From: CAZXEJ01 sp964639895
GTDB lineage: Bacteria > Desulfobacterota_D > UBA1144 > Nemesobacterales > JADFKM01
Length of the DNA stretch: 64,000 nt
Assembly: GCA_964639895.1 (NCBI GenBank)
Contig: CAZXEJ010000004.1
Coordinates: forward strand, 10,881 to 74,880
Direction of reading: 5' to 3'
Shown here: in pieces, positions 1-8,986 of the stretch
Layout: every line of letters begins with the position of its first letter
Position numbering within the stretch: the stretch's first letter is position 1
Position numbers and translations under genes: made by a program
Notes under the pieces: generated by a model
What the model saw: only the letters and a program-made list of their open reading frames with translations
Databases searched by the model: none
Told to the model about the DNA's origin: nothing

Positions 1-1245
1 GGGCGAGGAGGGATCGAGTCGGCGCAGTGGAAGGACGCTGCACTCCACCCCCTTGCCCCTAAGTGCGCGCGCGAGCGGGGCGGCGGCCTCTTCGGCCGCT
101 CGGCCCCTCGTATCTTCTACGCAGACGGCGACGCGCCCTCCGACGGGGCCGCCCCACTTTATGCGGCATACCGAGCGCGATGCCACTTCGCGCCAAAGCT
201 CCCGGACCGAGGGTACGTCAAGTTCTGCGGCCCGCGCCCGGGTGAGCCGGCGGGAGGCCAGGCGCTGGAGCAGGCCCGCGATCCTCAAAGCCGCCGCGCG
301 CACGCTACGCTCGAGCGCGGCGTCCCCCGCACAGAGCTCCTCGAGGCGGCGGCACAGGCCGGCCGGATCGGCCGGGTCGAGTATGACGTCGCATCCGGCC
401 TCGAGTGCGCGGCGCGCGAGCTCGACTTCGTCGCCCATCGCCGCAATCCCCTCCATGCGGAACGAATCGGTGAAGACGAGGCCGCCAAAGGAGAGTCCCC
501 CACGCAGCACCCCGCCCACCACCGGGCGCGAAACGGTGGCCGGCGCGCCCGAGGGGTCGAGCGCCGGGTAGGCCACGTGTGCCGTCATAACCGCGTCAAC
601 CCCGCAACGTACTGCCTCGCCGAAGGGAACCACATCGAGGGTCTCGATCTCCTCCCTGCCGCGGGGGTCGACGGGGAGTTCGGCGTGGGAGTCTGAGGCC
701 ACGGCCCCGTGGCCCGGGAAGTGCTTGGCCGTAGCCGCCACCCCCGCCCTCTGGGCACCCTCCACGTAGGCCGCGCCGAGTGCGCCCGCAAGTCGGGGGT
801 CGTCGCCGAACGAGCGGGTGTTTATTATGGGGTTCGCGGGACAGGTGTTGAGGTCGAGCACCGGCGCGAAGAGCACGTTGAGCCCAAGCGCGCACATCTC
901 CCCGGCCGTGATCTCCGCCTGTGCGCGCGCAAGGCGCTTGCTGCGCGCCGCACCCAGCGACATGGCCGAGGGGAGCACGGCGCACCCGTCGACCGTCTGT
1001 CCCACGCCCCGCTCGGCGTCCACGGCGAAAAGGAGCTCTCTTGCGGCGAGGCTCGACAGCGTGCGAACGGCCTCGGCCACCGAGCAACCGTCCCCCCCGA
1101 ACACGATGAAGCCGCACACGGCGTGACGCTCGAGCAGACGCGCGGCCTCACCCAGGGGGTCGCCGGAGCGGAAGTCGAGGCGCGGCATCACGACCGCGGC
1201 CCGGGCGGAGCCTCTCCGTAGGGTGACAGTAGGCGGAGTCGGCAT
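1..1245 (-). CDS. nagZ: Beta-N-acetylhexosaminidase NagZ (3' end outside window)
   Basis: Family 3 glycoside hydrolase that removes GlcNAc from GlcNAc-anhydroMurNAc muropeptides in the cytoplasm. It reads open for 415 codons from an ATG at 1245 to the window edge, so the C terminus is missing. Residues 174-180 are KHFPGHG, followed by the D185-S-H187 catalytic dyad. The nucleophile Asp is D260 in FTDSFRMEGI, closer to the 'TDALNM' form of Gram-positive NagZ than to the enterobacterial 'SDDL' form. There is no signal peptide. The reading frame continues well past the catalytic barrel, so an extra C-terminal domain is likely. The ATG overlaps the anmK stop by one base (TGATG), implying translational coupling in murQ-anmK-nagZ. 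Confidence 0.9.
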   Translation of the reverse strand, partial: MPTPPTVTLRRGSARAAVVMPRLDFRSGDPLGEAARLLERHAVCGFIVFGGDGCSVAEAVRTLSSLAARELLFAVDAERGVGQTVDGCAVLPSAMSLGAARSKRLARAQAEITAGEMCALGLNVLFAPVLDLNTCPANPIINTRSFGDDPRLAGALGAAYVEGAQRAGVAATAKHFPGHGAVASDSHAELPVDPRGREEIETLDVVPFGEAVRCGVDAVMTAHVAYPALDPSGAPATVSRPVVGGVLRGGLSFGGLVFTDSFRMEGIAAMGDEVELARRALEAGCDVILDPADPAGLCRRLEELCAGDAALERSVRAAALRIAGLLQRLASRRLTRARAAELDVPSVRELWREVASRSVCRIKWGGPVGGRVAVCVEDTRGRAAEEAAAPLARALRGKGVECSVLPLRRLDPSSP

Positions 1246-2429
1246 CAGAGGTCCCCTCCGAGGGCTATCTTGCCGAGGGGGACGCGCCTAGACGCCCCGG
1301 TGGCCGAGGGCAGGTTGCAGCATGCGCCAGCGAGCAGCTCCGAGGCGAGGAAAGCCATGGCCACGGCCTCCTTGGCCGAGGGGTCTATGCCGTAGGTATC
1401 ACTCGTCGCCACGCGCAGCGGGGCGAGCCTCTTCCGCAGCCTCTCGACGAGCAGCGGGTTGGAGGCGCCTCCTCCACTCAGGACCACCTCGGCAGGCTCG
1501 CGGCTCGGCAGCACAAACCTCTCGTAGGCGAGCGCGATCGATTCCACCGTGAACTCAAGGAGCGTCCTCAGCAAGTCATAGACCCACCCGCTCCGGCCGC
1601 GCCCGTGTTCCCAGAGTTCCCTGGCCATCCGTGGGCCGAACTCCTCGAGTCCAGTCGACTTGGGCGGCGGCTTGGCCAGATAGGGGTGGCTCAGCAGGCG
1701 CGAGAGCAGCCCTTCGACCACCGTCCCGCGGCGTGCCCACTCGGCGTCGCGGTCGTACCGCCTCTCGCCCCCGGTGGCCGCCGTCACTACAGCGTCCATG
1801 AGCGCGTTGCCGGGCCCCGTATCGAAGGCCACGACGTCGTCGAGGCGGTCGGAGACCACCGTGACGTTGGCGATGCCGCCTACGTTCTGGGCGGCCGTCA
1901 CGGCGCCCGGCCTGTGGAATAGCACGTAGTCCACGTAGGGCACGATCGGCGCCCCCTCGCCGCCTGCGGCCATGTCGGCCGGCCTGAAGTCGCCCACCGT
2001 GATGATTCCCGTCACCTTGGCTATGAGGTCCAAGTCGCCCAGCTGGACGGTTGCAGGAGCGGTGCTCCTGGAGGGAGGAGCGTGATAGACGGTCTGTCCG
2101 TGCGATCCTATGAGATCGACGTCTTCCGGCGCGAGGCCGGCCCGCTCCACGACGGCGAGCGCCGCCTCGGCGAAGGCGCGCCCGAGCCGGAAGTGGAGCC
2201 CTGCCGCAAGCTCGAGCGAGCCCGTCTCGACCAGACGGTCGAGATCCTCAGCGAGTGTCGGCTCGTAGGGCACGGTCATGAACTCCACCACGCGCAGCTT
2301 TGCCCCTGTACCCGAGCCCTGCACCTCGACCAGGGCCGCATCGATGCCGTCGCGCGAAGTGCCCGACATCAGGCCCACGACCAGCCTGCTGCTCTTTGCA
2401 ACTATGTCCTCCAACCGCCGCACGCTCAC
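1245..2429 (-). CDS. anmK: Anhydro-N-acetylmuramic acid kinase
   Basis: Phosphorylates and hydrolyses 1,6-anhydroMurNAc to MurNAc-6-phosphate, the substrate of MurQ. The 394-residue length matches the family. Visible motifs are GLMSGTSRDGID near residue 20 (P-loop-like ATP site), GSHGQTVYHAP, GDFRPADMAAGGEGAP, NVGGIANVT and AFDTGPGNALMDA, all typical of AnmK. The start is GTG at 2429, which overlaps the murQ stop by 4 bases (GTGA). It is the middle gene of a tightly overlapping recycling operon. Confidence 0.95.
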   Translation of the reverse strand: MSVRRLEDIVAKSSRLVVGLMSGTSRDGIDAALVEVQGSGTGAKLRVVEFMTVPYEPTLAEDLDRLVETGSLELAAGLHFRLGRAFAEAALAVVERAGLAPEDVDLIGSHGQTVYHAPPSRSTAPATVQLGDLDLIAKVTGIITVGDFRPADMAAGGEGAPIVPYVDYVLFHRPGAVTAAQNVGGIANVTVVSDRLDDVVAFDTGPGNALMDAVVTAATGGERRYDRDAEWARRGTVVEGLLSRLLSHPYLAKPPPKSTGLEEFGPRMARELWEHGRGRSGWVYDLLRTLLEFTVESIALAYERFVLPSREPAEVVLSGGGASNPLLVERLRKRLAPLRVATSDTYGIDPSAKEAVAMAFLASELLAGACCNLPSATGASRRVPLGKIALGGDL

Positions 2430-3358
2430 CGCTCCCCCCTCTTCCCGCCCCCCGCGACCTCCTCACCGAGCGCCGCCCTCAACCTGCCTCGGGCCGCCGC
2501 CAAGCGCCGTCTCGCCTCCCGGACCGTGACGCCCAGCCTGCCCACGACGACGGCCGTCTTGACGTCCCGCCCCGCCCTATCGAGCAGGCGGCGCGCCTCC
2601 TCCCTGTCCACGCCCACGAGCTTCATCACTATCCTCTCCTGGCGCATCCTCAGCTTCTCCGACGCAGGCCTCACCTCAACCATCAGGTTGCCGTAGGTCT
2701 TGCCCAGCCCCACCATGGCCGCCGTGGTCAGCATGTTGAGCACCATCTTCGTGGCCGTACCCGACTTCATACGCGTAGAGCCCGCGATGACCTCGGGCCC
2801 CACGTCCACGCATATGTCGACGTCGGCCAGTGGGCTACCAAGGGGGTTGCACGCCACGAGCACCGTGGCGGCCCCGACGCTGCGCGCGTAGTCGAGCGCC
2901 CCCTCGACGAAAGGAGTACCGGCGCTGGCCGCGATCCCCACCACTGCGTCCGCGGCCGAGAGTGCCGCCCGCTCAAGCTCGGGCAACGCCCCTTCTCTCT
3001 CGTCCTCGGCCCCCTCGACGGAGCGCCAGAGGGCGCGGCGCCCGCCGGCTACGACGGCTCTCACCATGGAAGGAGGGGTGCCGAAGGTGGGCGGGCACTC
3101 GGCGGCCTCCATGGCAGCAAGCCTGCCGCTCGTGCCGCATCCAACGAAGAACAGCCTGCCCCCGCCGGCAAGCCTCGCACGCACCAGTTCGACGGCGCGC
3201 TCGATCTCCGGCAGCGCGCGCGCCACGGCGACGGCCACCTTGGCGTCCTCGCGGGCGATCAGCGCGAGCACCTCGCGCGTGCTCATGCAATCGAGGCGGG
3301 CCGCTTCGGCCAGATCGCCCTCCGTCGCGAGCCCGTCTATGGGTGCCCTTCCCTTCAT
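2426..3358 (-). CDS. murQ: N-acetylmuramic acid 6-phosphate etherase
   Basis: Cleaves the lactyl ether of MurNAc-6-phosphate to give GlcNAc-6-phosphate and lactate, feeding amino sugar back to metabolism. The 310-residue protein has a single SIS domain: FVGCGTSGRLAAMEAAECPP (the Glu in AECPP belongs to the active site), GIAASAGTPFVEGALDYA, and the family signature GPEVIAGSTRMKSGTATK. A short helical C-terminal tail follows. First gene of murQ-anmK-nagZ; the ATG at 3358 fits the family start. No MurNAc PTS gene is next to it, so in this window the operon serves recycling of the cell's own wall. Confidence 0.95.
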   Translation of the reverse strand: MKGRAPIDGLATEGDLAEAARLDCMSTREVLALIAREDAKVAVAVARALPEIERAVELVRARLAGGGRLFFVGCGTSGRLAAMEAAECPPTFGTPPSMVRAVVAGGRRALWRSVEGAEDEREGALPELERAALSAADAVVGIAASAGTPFVEGALDYARSVGAATVLVACNPLGSPLADVDICVDVGPEVIAGSTRMKSGTATKMVLNMLTTAAMVGLGKTYGNLMVEVRPASEKLRMRQERIVMKLVGVDREEARRLLDRAGRDVKTAVVVGRLGVTVREARRRLAAARGRLRAALGEEVAGGGKRGER

Positions 3359-3535
3359 CTATTGCTCCCTCGTCCAGGGCGACGCCCACTGACGCGGCAC
3401 CCCCCGCAGGAGGCGCACATACGCCGCCTCCCCCCGCCGCGCGGCATCTTCACCCAACCCGAACGCGACGCGGCCTTCCCAGCCGCCTGCGCCCCGCGCC
3501 GCCCGAGACGGGGCGGGAAAAGCCGCTCAATCTAA

Positions 3536-3544
3536 ATCATAACA
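3536..3544 (-). promoter_or_regulatory. Extended -10 promoter candidate for murQ operon
   Basis: The minus strand reads TGTTATGAT, an extended -10 (TGn plus TATGAT). There is no good -35 at 17 nt. It lies about 170 nt upstream of murQ in the 353-bp murQ/tRNA gap, which otherwise shows only the tRNA promoter. Confidence 0.4.
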
Positions 3545-3633
3545 GCTTGACGCGCCGGCCGTAAGAAGGGCCGCTTCCCTTGCATAGGTGCTCCTCCCTG
3601 CTCGGGGGGTTGATCCATACGCCGTGGTCGTTA

Positions 3634-3642
3634 TGTTATAAT
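3634..3642 (+). promoter_or_regulatory. Extended -10 promoter for tRNA-Gly
   Basis: TGTTATAAT is a perfect TATAAT with an upstream TGn. TTGATC at 3610-3615 lies too far upstream (21-nt spacer) to be a normal -35. The tRNA begins 70 nt downstream. Confidence 0.55.
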
Positions 3643-3711
3643 ATGAGGGAGTCGGAGGAGCGGCCATCGAGCGGCGGAAACGTCAAGCCCACACAGGCCG
3701 CAACCGGACGA

Positions 3712-3787
3712 GCGGGTGTAGCTCAGCTGGTAGAGCACAAGCTTCCCAAGCTTGGGGTCGCGGGTTCGAGCCCCGTCACCCGCTCCA
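3712..3787 (+). tRNA. tRNA-Gly (anticodon CCC)
   Basis: A 76-nt cloverleaf. The acceptor GCGGGTG pairs with CACCCGC and the CCA end is encoded at 3785-3787. The D arm is GCTC..GAGC. The anticodon stem CAAGC/GCTTG encloses loop TTCCCAA with CCC at 3745-3747. The T arm contains GGTTCGAG. The discriminator U is the base expected for tRNA-Gly. It reads GGG. The 3' end is only 3 bp from the stop of the converging MCE gene. Confidence 0.95.
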
Positions 3788-3790
3788 CCC

Positions 3791-4807
3791 TCACCGTTCC
3801 TGCCTGCGCTTCCTCTCTTCCAGCATGTACCGTATGGCCGCCCTCACGAAGCGGCTGCGCTCGGCCTGGCCGACAAGGCCCGTTATACGGTCATAGAGGG
3901 TGGGATCGTTGAGCAATGCACCCAGTGTCCCCTCGCCACCTTCGAGCTTCTCCGTTATGACCCTCAGGTTGTGCACCGCCTCCGCCAGCTCCACGGCCAC
4001 GCCGTCGTCGGCCGCAAGAAGCTCCATGGTCCTGTCGAGGTTCTTCACCGATCGCTCCAGACTGCGGTCGAACTCCTCGTCGTAGAGCAGCGTATGGAGC
4101 ACGCCGCCGCCCTCGTTGATGCGCCTCAGGACGGTGTTCAGGTTGGAGATCGCCTCCTCCAGCCCTCCCACTCCCTCACGAGCGCCGTCGCCGTAAATGA
4201 GCTGGTGAACGAGGCCGTCGCCCTTCTCCACCTCTTCGACCGTCCTCCTCAACGACGCTATCGTCCTTGAGAGGTTGTCCACGGTCTCGTGCTCCTTGAA
4301 CGTGCCGACCAGCTCGTTGAGGCTCTTTGAGATGGCGACGATGTTCTCGATCAGCTCTTCGGACTCGCCGAGCAACTTGTCGAATTCAGGGTAGCTGTAG
4401 CTCTTTATCTCGATAACACTGGGCAGATTCTCCAGCGGCGGCTCGTTGCCGCGTACTATCTCGATGTATTTGTCACCGAGCAGACCCTCGGTCTTTATGG
4501 TGGCCGTCGAGTCGGGGGACAGACGCTCCATACCCTCGCGCGTGACCTCCATGTCCACCACAATCGATTTGGCGTTGACGTCCTCGGGAAACCGGATCGC
4601 CGATACCATACCTATCCGCACCCCCGACAAGCGGACGACGGCTCCCTCGGTGAGACCCGCCGTGTTGTTAAAGCGCGTGCGCACGATGTAGCGCTTCTCG
4701 AAGAGACTCCTTCCACCGCCTACGCCGAAGATAAAGACGACGAACAACACCAACGCGGCCACTATGAGGAGTCCCACCCTCAGATTGGTGGCAAGCTCCT
4801 TCTGCAT
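3791..4807 (-). CDS. MCE/MlaD-family lipid-transport protein
   Basis: Substrate-binding MCE protein of an Mla-type phospholipid transport system, inner-membrane anchored and facing the periplasm. The protein has 338 residues: a cytoplasmic start (MQKELATNLRVG), one transmembrane helix at about residues 11-31, one MCE domain at about 38-118 (VRLSGVRIGMVSAI, GLLGDKYIEI) and a long helical C-terminal region (about 125-325), as in MlaD proteins that form a needle or tunnel. No mlaE permease, mlaF ATPase or mlaC is adjacent; it stands alone between a converging tRNA and divergent purH. A TATAGT at 4882-4877 on the minus strand may be its -10. Confidence 0.85.
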   Translation of the reverse strand: MQKELATNLRVGLLIVAALVLFVVFIFGVGGGRSLFEKRYIVRTRFNNTAGLTEGAVVRLSGVRIGMVSAIRFPEDVNAKSIVVDMEVTREGMERLSPDSTATIKTEGLLGDKYIEIVRGNEPPLENLPSVIEIKSYSYPEFDKLLGESEELIENIVAISKSLNELVGTFKEHETVDNLSRTIASLRRTVEEVEKGDGLVHQLIYGDGAREGVGGLEEAISNLNTVLRRINEGGGVLHTLLYDEEFDRSLERSVKNLDRTMELLAADDGVAVELAEAVHNLRVITEKLEGGEGTLGALLNDPTLYDRITGLVGQAERSRFVRAAIRYMLEERKRRQER

Positions 4808-4954
4808 CTATAAACACCCCCCGTGGGACGGCCCACCGTCGAGAGACGGGTTGGACCGATTGATAACCCATTACATACTATACGCATCCCCGGGCGGTAA
4901 TCCAGAACCGTGCACGCCCAAGCCGATGAACGGCCGCGGGGAGGAGTGGGCGTA

Positions 4955-4983
4955 TTAATCACGACGCCATTTTTGTGTATAAT
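4955..4983 (+). promoter_or_regulatory. Promoter candidate for purH
   Basis: TTAATC (4955-4960), 17 nt, TATAAT (4978-4983). The -10 is perfect and the -35 weak. The predicted start near 4990 leaves a leader of about 67 nt with an AGGAG ribosome site before purH. I see no PurR-like palindrome. Confidence 0.5.
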
Positions 4984-5057
4984 AGGAACCCGTTCCACAG
5001 CGGTAGTATGGCCCCCCGTCGGGGTGCGGCAGCTCTCATCACCGAGGAGTAAGCGAC

Positions 5058-6620
5058 ATGAACACCATAACCAGGGCGCTCATCAGCGTCTATGACAAGA
5101 GGGGCGTAGTGGAACTGGCGCGCGCCCTCACCTCTCAGGGCGTCGAGATCCTCTCGACGGGCGGTACCGCCGAACTGCTCAAGTCCTCCGGCCTCCAACC
5201 GGTCGACATCTCCTCCTACACTGACAGCCCCGAGATACTCGGCGGCCGTGTAAAGAGCCTACATCCCAAGATACACGGCGGCATCCTGGCCGTCCGTGAC
5301 GATCCCGTCCACAGGGAGCACATGGAGAAACTCGGCATAAAGCCCATCGACCTCGTGGTGGTGAACTTCTACCCGTTCGAGGAGGTGGTGGCCAAGGACG
5401 GCGTCACGCTCGAAGAGGCCATAGAGAACATAGACATCGGCGGCCCCACGATGCTCCGCTCGGCGGCCAAGAACTACCGCTACGTGGCCGTACTGTCGTC
5501 GCCCGACGACTACGGCCCTTTCATCGACGAACTGCAGCGTCACGGCGGCCGTATATCGGAGGCCACGCGCTACAGGCTGGCACGGAAGGCATTCGCCTAC
5601 GTAGCGCGCTACGACGCCGCGATCGCCAACCACCTGGGCGCCACCGAAGCGGACGGCACCCGAGCCCCGTTCCCCGAGACGCTCACGCTCCATATGGAGA
5701 AGAGGATGGAGCTTCGCTACGGCGAGAACCCCCACCAGCGGGGCGCATTCTACGTCTACCCCCGCCATCGGGGAGCCGACATCGCCTCGGCAGCCACACT
5801 GCAAGGCAAAGCGCTCTCGCTCAACAACATCTACGACGCAAACACCGCCATAGAGATCGTAGGTGAGTTCGCCGAGCCCACGTGCGTCATTGTAAAGCAC
5901 AACAACCCCTGCGGCGTGGCTACGGCTCCAGGGCCGCGCGAAGCTTTCCTCAAGGCCAAGGAGTGCGATCCGATGAGCGCATTCGGGGGCATCGTGGCCA
6001 TAAACGTCGAGGTCGACGCCGAAACCGCCCGTGAGCTGACGTCGATGTTCCTCGAAGTCGTGGCGGCGCCCTCCTACACGGAGGAGGCGCTCGAGGTACT
6101 GGGTAGTAAGAAGAACCTGCGCGTCCTGCGCATCGACGCCCTGGGGAGCGGGCGCGACGGCGGCTACGACATAAAGCACGTGCGCGGAGGCGCGCTGGTC
6201 CAGGACCCCGACACCACGTCGGACGAGGACTTCTCTCAACACACCGTGCCCACCGAACGCAAGCCCACCGCCGAAGAGATGGAGGCGCTCAAGTTCGCCT
6301 GGAAGGTGGCAAAGCACGTCAAGTCAAACGCCATCGTGCTGGCAAAGGGAACCCAGACGATAGGGATAGGTGCGGGGCAGATGAGCAGGGTGGACTCGGT
6401 CAAGATCGCCGCCATGAAGGCCAACGTTTCGACAGAGGGGTCGGTGCTCGCCTCGGACGCCTTCTTCCCCTTCCGCGACGGCGTAGACGAGGCGGCCAAG
6501 GCGGGGGTTAGGGCCGTCGTCCAGCCGGGGGGCTCCATCAGGGACGACGAGGTGATCAAGGCGTGTAACGAACACGGCATAGCGATGGTGTTCACCGGCG
6601 TACGCCACTTCCGCCACTGA
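5058..6620 (+). CDS. purH: Bifunctional AICAR transformylase/IMP cyclohydrolase
   Basis: Catalyses the last two steps of purine synthesis, AICAR to FAICAR to IMP. The 520-residue length is typical. The N-terminal MGS-like cyclohydrolase domain (about 1-195) contains STGGTAELL, GGRVKSLHPKIHGG and NIDIGGPTMLRSAAKN. The C-terminal transformylase domain contains KHNNPCGVA, DPMSAFGGIVA, GAGQMSRVDS and ASDAFFPFRDG, ending in MVFTGVRHFRH. It is single on the plus strand with its own promoter and is not clustered with other pur genes. Confidence 0.97.
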   Translation: MNTITRALISVYDKRGVVELARALTSQGVEILSTGGTAELLKSSGLQPVDISSYTDSPEILGGRVKSLHPKIHGGILAVRDDPVHREHMEKLGIKPIDLVVVNFYPFEEVVAKDGVTLEEAIENIDIGGPTMLRSAAKNYRYVAVLSSPDDYGPFIDELQRHGGRISEATRYRLARKAFAYVARYDAAIANHLGATEADGTRAPFPETLTLHMEKRMELRYGENPHQRGAFYVYPRHRGADIASAATLQGKALSLNNIYDANTAIEIVGEFAEPTCVIVKHNNPCGVATAPGPREAFLKAKECDPMSAFGGIVAINVEVDAETARELTSMFLEVVAAPSYTEEALEVLGSKKNLRVLRIDALGSGRDGGYDIKHVRGGALVQDPDTTSDEDFSQHTVPTERKPTAEEMEALKFAWKVAKHVKSNAIVLAKGTQTIGIGAGQMSRVDSVKIAAMKANVSTEGSVLASDAFFPFRDGVDEAAKAGVRAVVQPGGSIRDDEVIKACNEHGIAMVFTGVRHFRH

Positions 6621-6667
6621 GCGCCACCTAAACGCCTAGGGACCGGTGCGGCCGTCGTCCTTCGTCA

Positions 6668-8185
6668 TCATTCAACCTCGATGCCGCGGGCAGCCAGCAG
6701 GGTGCCCATGGCCCTCTCCAGGCGGGCCAGCGCTATGTTGTAGTCGGCCACGGCGCTTATCTTCTGCGCGCGGGCGCTCACCAGGTCGCGCTGGGCCTCA
6801 AGGACCTCACGCGTCGTTCCAACCCCGACAGCCAGCTTCTCCTCCTCGTTCCTGAGTACCTCCTCGGCAAGCCTCACGGCGACGTCGGCGGCCTCGATGC
6901 GACGCAAACCGTTTTCCACCTCGCGGACCGCGTTCCTTACGTCCAGCCTCACGTTGTCCACTACCCTCTCGAGCTCGTACTCACTCCTGTCCAGCTCGGC
7001 CACCGACCTCCGGTAATCGGCCTTGGCCGTCGCGTTATAGAGCGGTATGCTCAACACCCCGAGCACCTGCCACGAGACGAAGTCGGCGCCGAACAGCTGG
7101 TCGATGGCCTTGGTCTCGGAGGCGAACCTGTCCGCTATGGGAGGCGGGGTGGGGTCGAACACGAGGCGGTTGGGGTTGGCCTCGCCGCCCAGACCGTTGA
7201 GGGTAAGCGAGGTCTGAACGGAGAGCGAAGGCAGGCGCTGGTTCGAGTAGAATCCCTTGAGCACCCTCTTGCGCTTGAGATCGAGCTTCGCCTGTACCAC
7301 CTCCGGCCGCTCCGAGACGGCCGTATCGATCGCCTGGTCGAGATCGACCTTCTTCTCCACCGTCACCGGGGCGTCCACCGGGACTACCTCCACGTCGAGC
7401 GGCAGGGAGAGGAGGTTCTTGAGACGGTCTTCTTCGGCCTTGAGGGCGTTCTCGGCCTCGATTAGATCGACCCTGCGGGCCGCAACCTCGGCCTCGGCCT
7501 GGATAACGGCCACGGAGGGAAGTACACCCACCTCTACCTTCGCCTCGTTGCGGCGCTTGAGGTCGAGAGCCAGGTCGAGGGCCGTCTTTGCAAGGTCGAG
7601 ATTCTGCCTAGCCGCGACCAGGCGCCAATACGTGGATATCACCTGTAGAAGGGTGTCGGATACGACGATCTCGACCTGTTCCCTGCTCATCTGGGCGGTA
7701 CGCTTGGCTACGGTTATCTGCGCCATGTTGACACGGGGGCCGAAGTTCTTGAGCAGGTCTTGACCGATCGTGAAGCTCAGAGAGGTGGTGAGGCTTGGGC
7801 TCAGCGTATCGAGCGGCGAATCGGTCTCCGTTCTAGTGGCCTCGAAGTCCAGCAGGTCATAGAACGTGCCCGTAGGAAGCCTCCCTTCCAGGCCGCTCGA
7901 CAGCGAGAATACCTTCGACTCGATCGTGCCGCTCTCAATGAAGGTGCTGGCCGTGGGAGTGTTGCTGTCGGTGTAGGAGCTCTCGATCTTGAACAGGGGA
8001 TCGAACGTACCCCACCTGCTCAGCACGTCGGCCGCGGCGGCCTCGGCGTTCTTCTTCTCGATGAGGATGTCCTTGTTGCGCTCCAGAGCCCTGAGGACGG
8101 CCTGATCAAGGGTGAGACGAACCACCTTCCCCGCACCCCCCACGGAGGACGTGACCAGCAACAACGCAAGCAGAATGTGCGACAT
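6668..8185 (-). CDS. TolC-family outer-membrane channel protein
   Basis: Outer-membrane efflux protein of the OEP superfamily, the exit duct of tripartite pumps or type I secretion. I place the start at ATG 8185 rather than in the open upstream frame. GGAGG lies 7 nt before it and the protein then begins with a signal peptide (MSHILLALLLVTSSVGGA). The 505 residues show the duplicated OEP pattern: LTLDQAVLRALERN near the N terminus, long helices, beta-strand segments such as LSFTIGQDLLK and LSVQTSLTLNGLGG, and a second helical hairpin ending in a coiled helix (DYNIALARLERAMG). No membrane-fusion or pump gene lies beside it, so the partner is unknown. Confidence 0.85.
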   Translation of the reverse strand: MSHILLALLLVTSSVGGAGKVVRLTLDQAVLRALERNKDILIEKKNAEAAAADVLSRWGTFDPLFKIESSYTDSNTPTASTFIESGTIESKVFSLSSGLEGRLPTGTFYDLLDFEATRTETDSPLDTLSPSLTTSLSFTIGQDLLKNFGPRVNMAQITVAKRTAQMSREQVEIVVSDTLLQVISTYWRLVAARQNLDLAKTALDLALDLKRRNEAKVEVGVLPSVAVIQAEAEVAARRVDLIEAENALKAEEDRLKNLLSLPLDVEVVPVDAPVTVEKKVDLDQAIDTAVSERPEVVQAKLDLKRKRVLKGFYSNQRLPSLSVQTSLTLNGLGGEANPNRLVFDPTPPPIADRFASETKAIDQLFGADFVSWQVLGVLSIPLYNATAKADYRRSVAELDRSEYELERVVDNVRLDVRNAVREVENGLRRIEAADVAVRLAEEVLRNEEEKLAVGVGTTREVLEAQRDLVSARAQKISAVADYNIALARLERAMGTLLAARGIEVE

Positions 8186-8311
8186 GACTTTCCTCCAAAG
8201 AGACGCCCCCGTTTGCCGTGCGGGCCGGGTTGTGACCGGCTCGACGCGCCGGGAGGGACTGCACGAGACCCGCACGAACCGTCCCGCACACCCACGGGTT
8301 CAGCGCGGGAT

Positions 8312-8340
8312 TTGTCTCGGCGGACCCGGCTGTTTATTAT
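8312..8340 (+). promoter_or_regulatory. Promoter for the FrnE-like gene
   Basis: TTGTCT (8312-8317), 17 nt, TATTAT (8335-8340): 4/6 and 5/6 to the sigma-70 consensus at ideal spacing. The start codon is about 45 nt downstream of the predicted start site. Confidence 0.6.
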
Positions 8341-8392
8341 ATGCAATAGTTCCCCCCTGCGCCACACCGCAGGCGAGAGCGTCGGCCGAGAT

Positions 8393-8986
8393 ATGAAGAT
8401 CACACTCTACTACGACTACGTATGCCCCTATTGCTACATCGCCACAACGCGGCTGCAGCGGCTCGGCGGCGAACTGGGATTCGAGGTGGAGTGGCGGGGA
8501 ATAGAGATTCACCCCGAACTGCCCCCACAGGGAGTCCGCCGCAGGGAGACGCCCAGGGGCAGAGCACTAGAGGAGTACCTCCGCCTCGTGGCCGAGACCG
8601 AAGGGGTGGAGATATCGCTGCCCGGGTTCGTAACGAACACGAGGCCGGCGCTGGAGCTATCGGAACTGGCCAAAGACCTCGGCCTCTTCGGCGAGCTGCA
8701 CGGTGCGCTCTACAGGGCGTACTTCGTAGAGGGTGTCAACATAGGAATGCCGAACGAAGTGGCCCGGGTGGCCGTAAGAGCGGGACTCGACGCCCACGCG
8801 GTAGGGAGGGCCATAAAGAACAGGACCATGAGGGAGCGCGTAGAGGAGAACGTGCGGGCGGCCGAGAGAGACATGGTGCTGGGGGTGCCTACCTGCGTCT
8901 GGGAGGACGGGTTCGCACTCTATGGCAACCAGGAGCTGGATACCCTGAGAAAGGTGCTCGAAGACCGCCGCTCCAGGGGCACATAG
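8393..8986 (+). CDS. DsbA/FrnE-family thioredoxin-fold oxidoreductase
   Basis: A 197-residue cytoplasmic protein (no signal peptide) of the DsbA-like FrnE/2-hydroxychromene-2-carboxylate isomerase group, probably a thiol-disulphide oxidoreductase. The CPYC active site follows YYDYV at residues 6-10, and an inserted helical domain (about 60-150) precedes the cis-Pro loop GVPTCVWEDGFALYGNQ. A much longer open frame exists upstream, but the promoter at 8312-8340 and homology place the start at ATG 8393. It is divergent from the TolC-family gene; no functional link is evident. Confidence 0.85.
   Translation: MKITLYYDYVCPYCYIATTRLQRLGGELGFEVEWRGIEIHPELPPQGVRRRETPRGRALEEYLRLVAETEGVEISLPGFVTNTRPALELSELAKDLGLFGELHGALYRAYFVEGVNIGMPNEVARVAVRAGLDAHAVGRAIKNRTMRERVEENVRAAERDMVLGVPTCVWEDGFALYGNQELDTLRKVLEDRRSRGT

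Noticed and set aside
2300..3535. 411-residue plus-strand frame over anmK/murQ
   Set aside because: Antisense shadow of two clear recycling genes, no family features.
5259..6317. 352-residue minus-strand frame inside purH
   Set aside because: Antisense shadow; low-complexity, no ribosome site.
8186..8196. GGAGGAAAGTC resembling the start of RNase P RNA (minus strand)
   Set aside because: It is the ribosome site of the TolC-family gene; the remainder of the RNA is absent.
7760..8392. N-terminal extension of the FrnE-like gene over the TolC gene
   Set aside because: Would run antisense through tolC and past the promoter at 8312-8340; homology begins at 8393.
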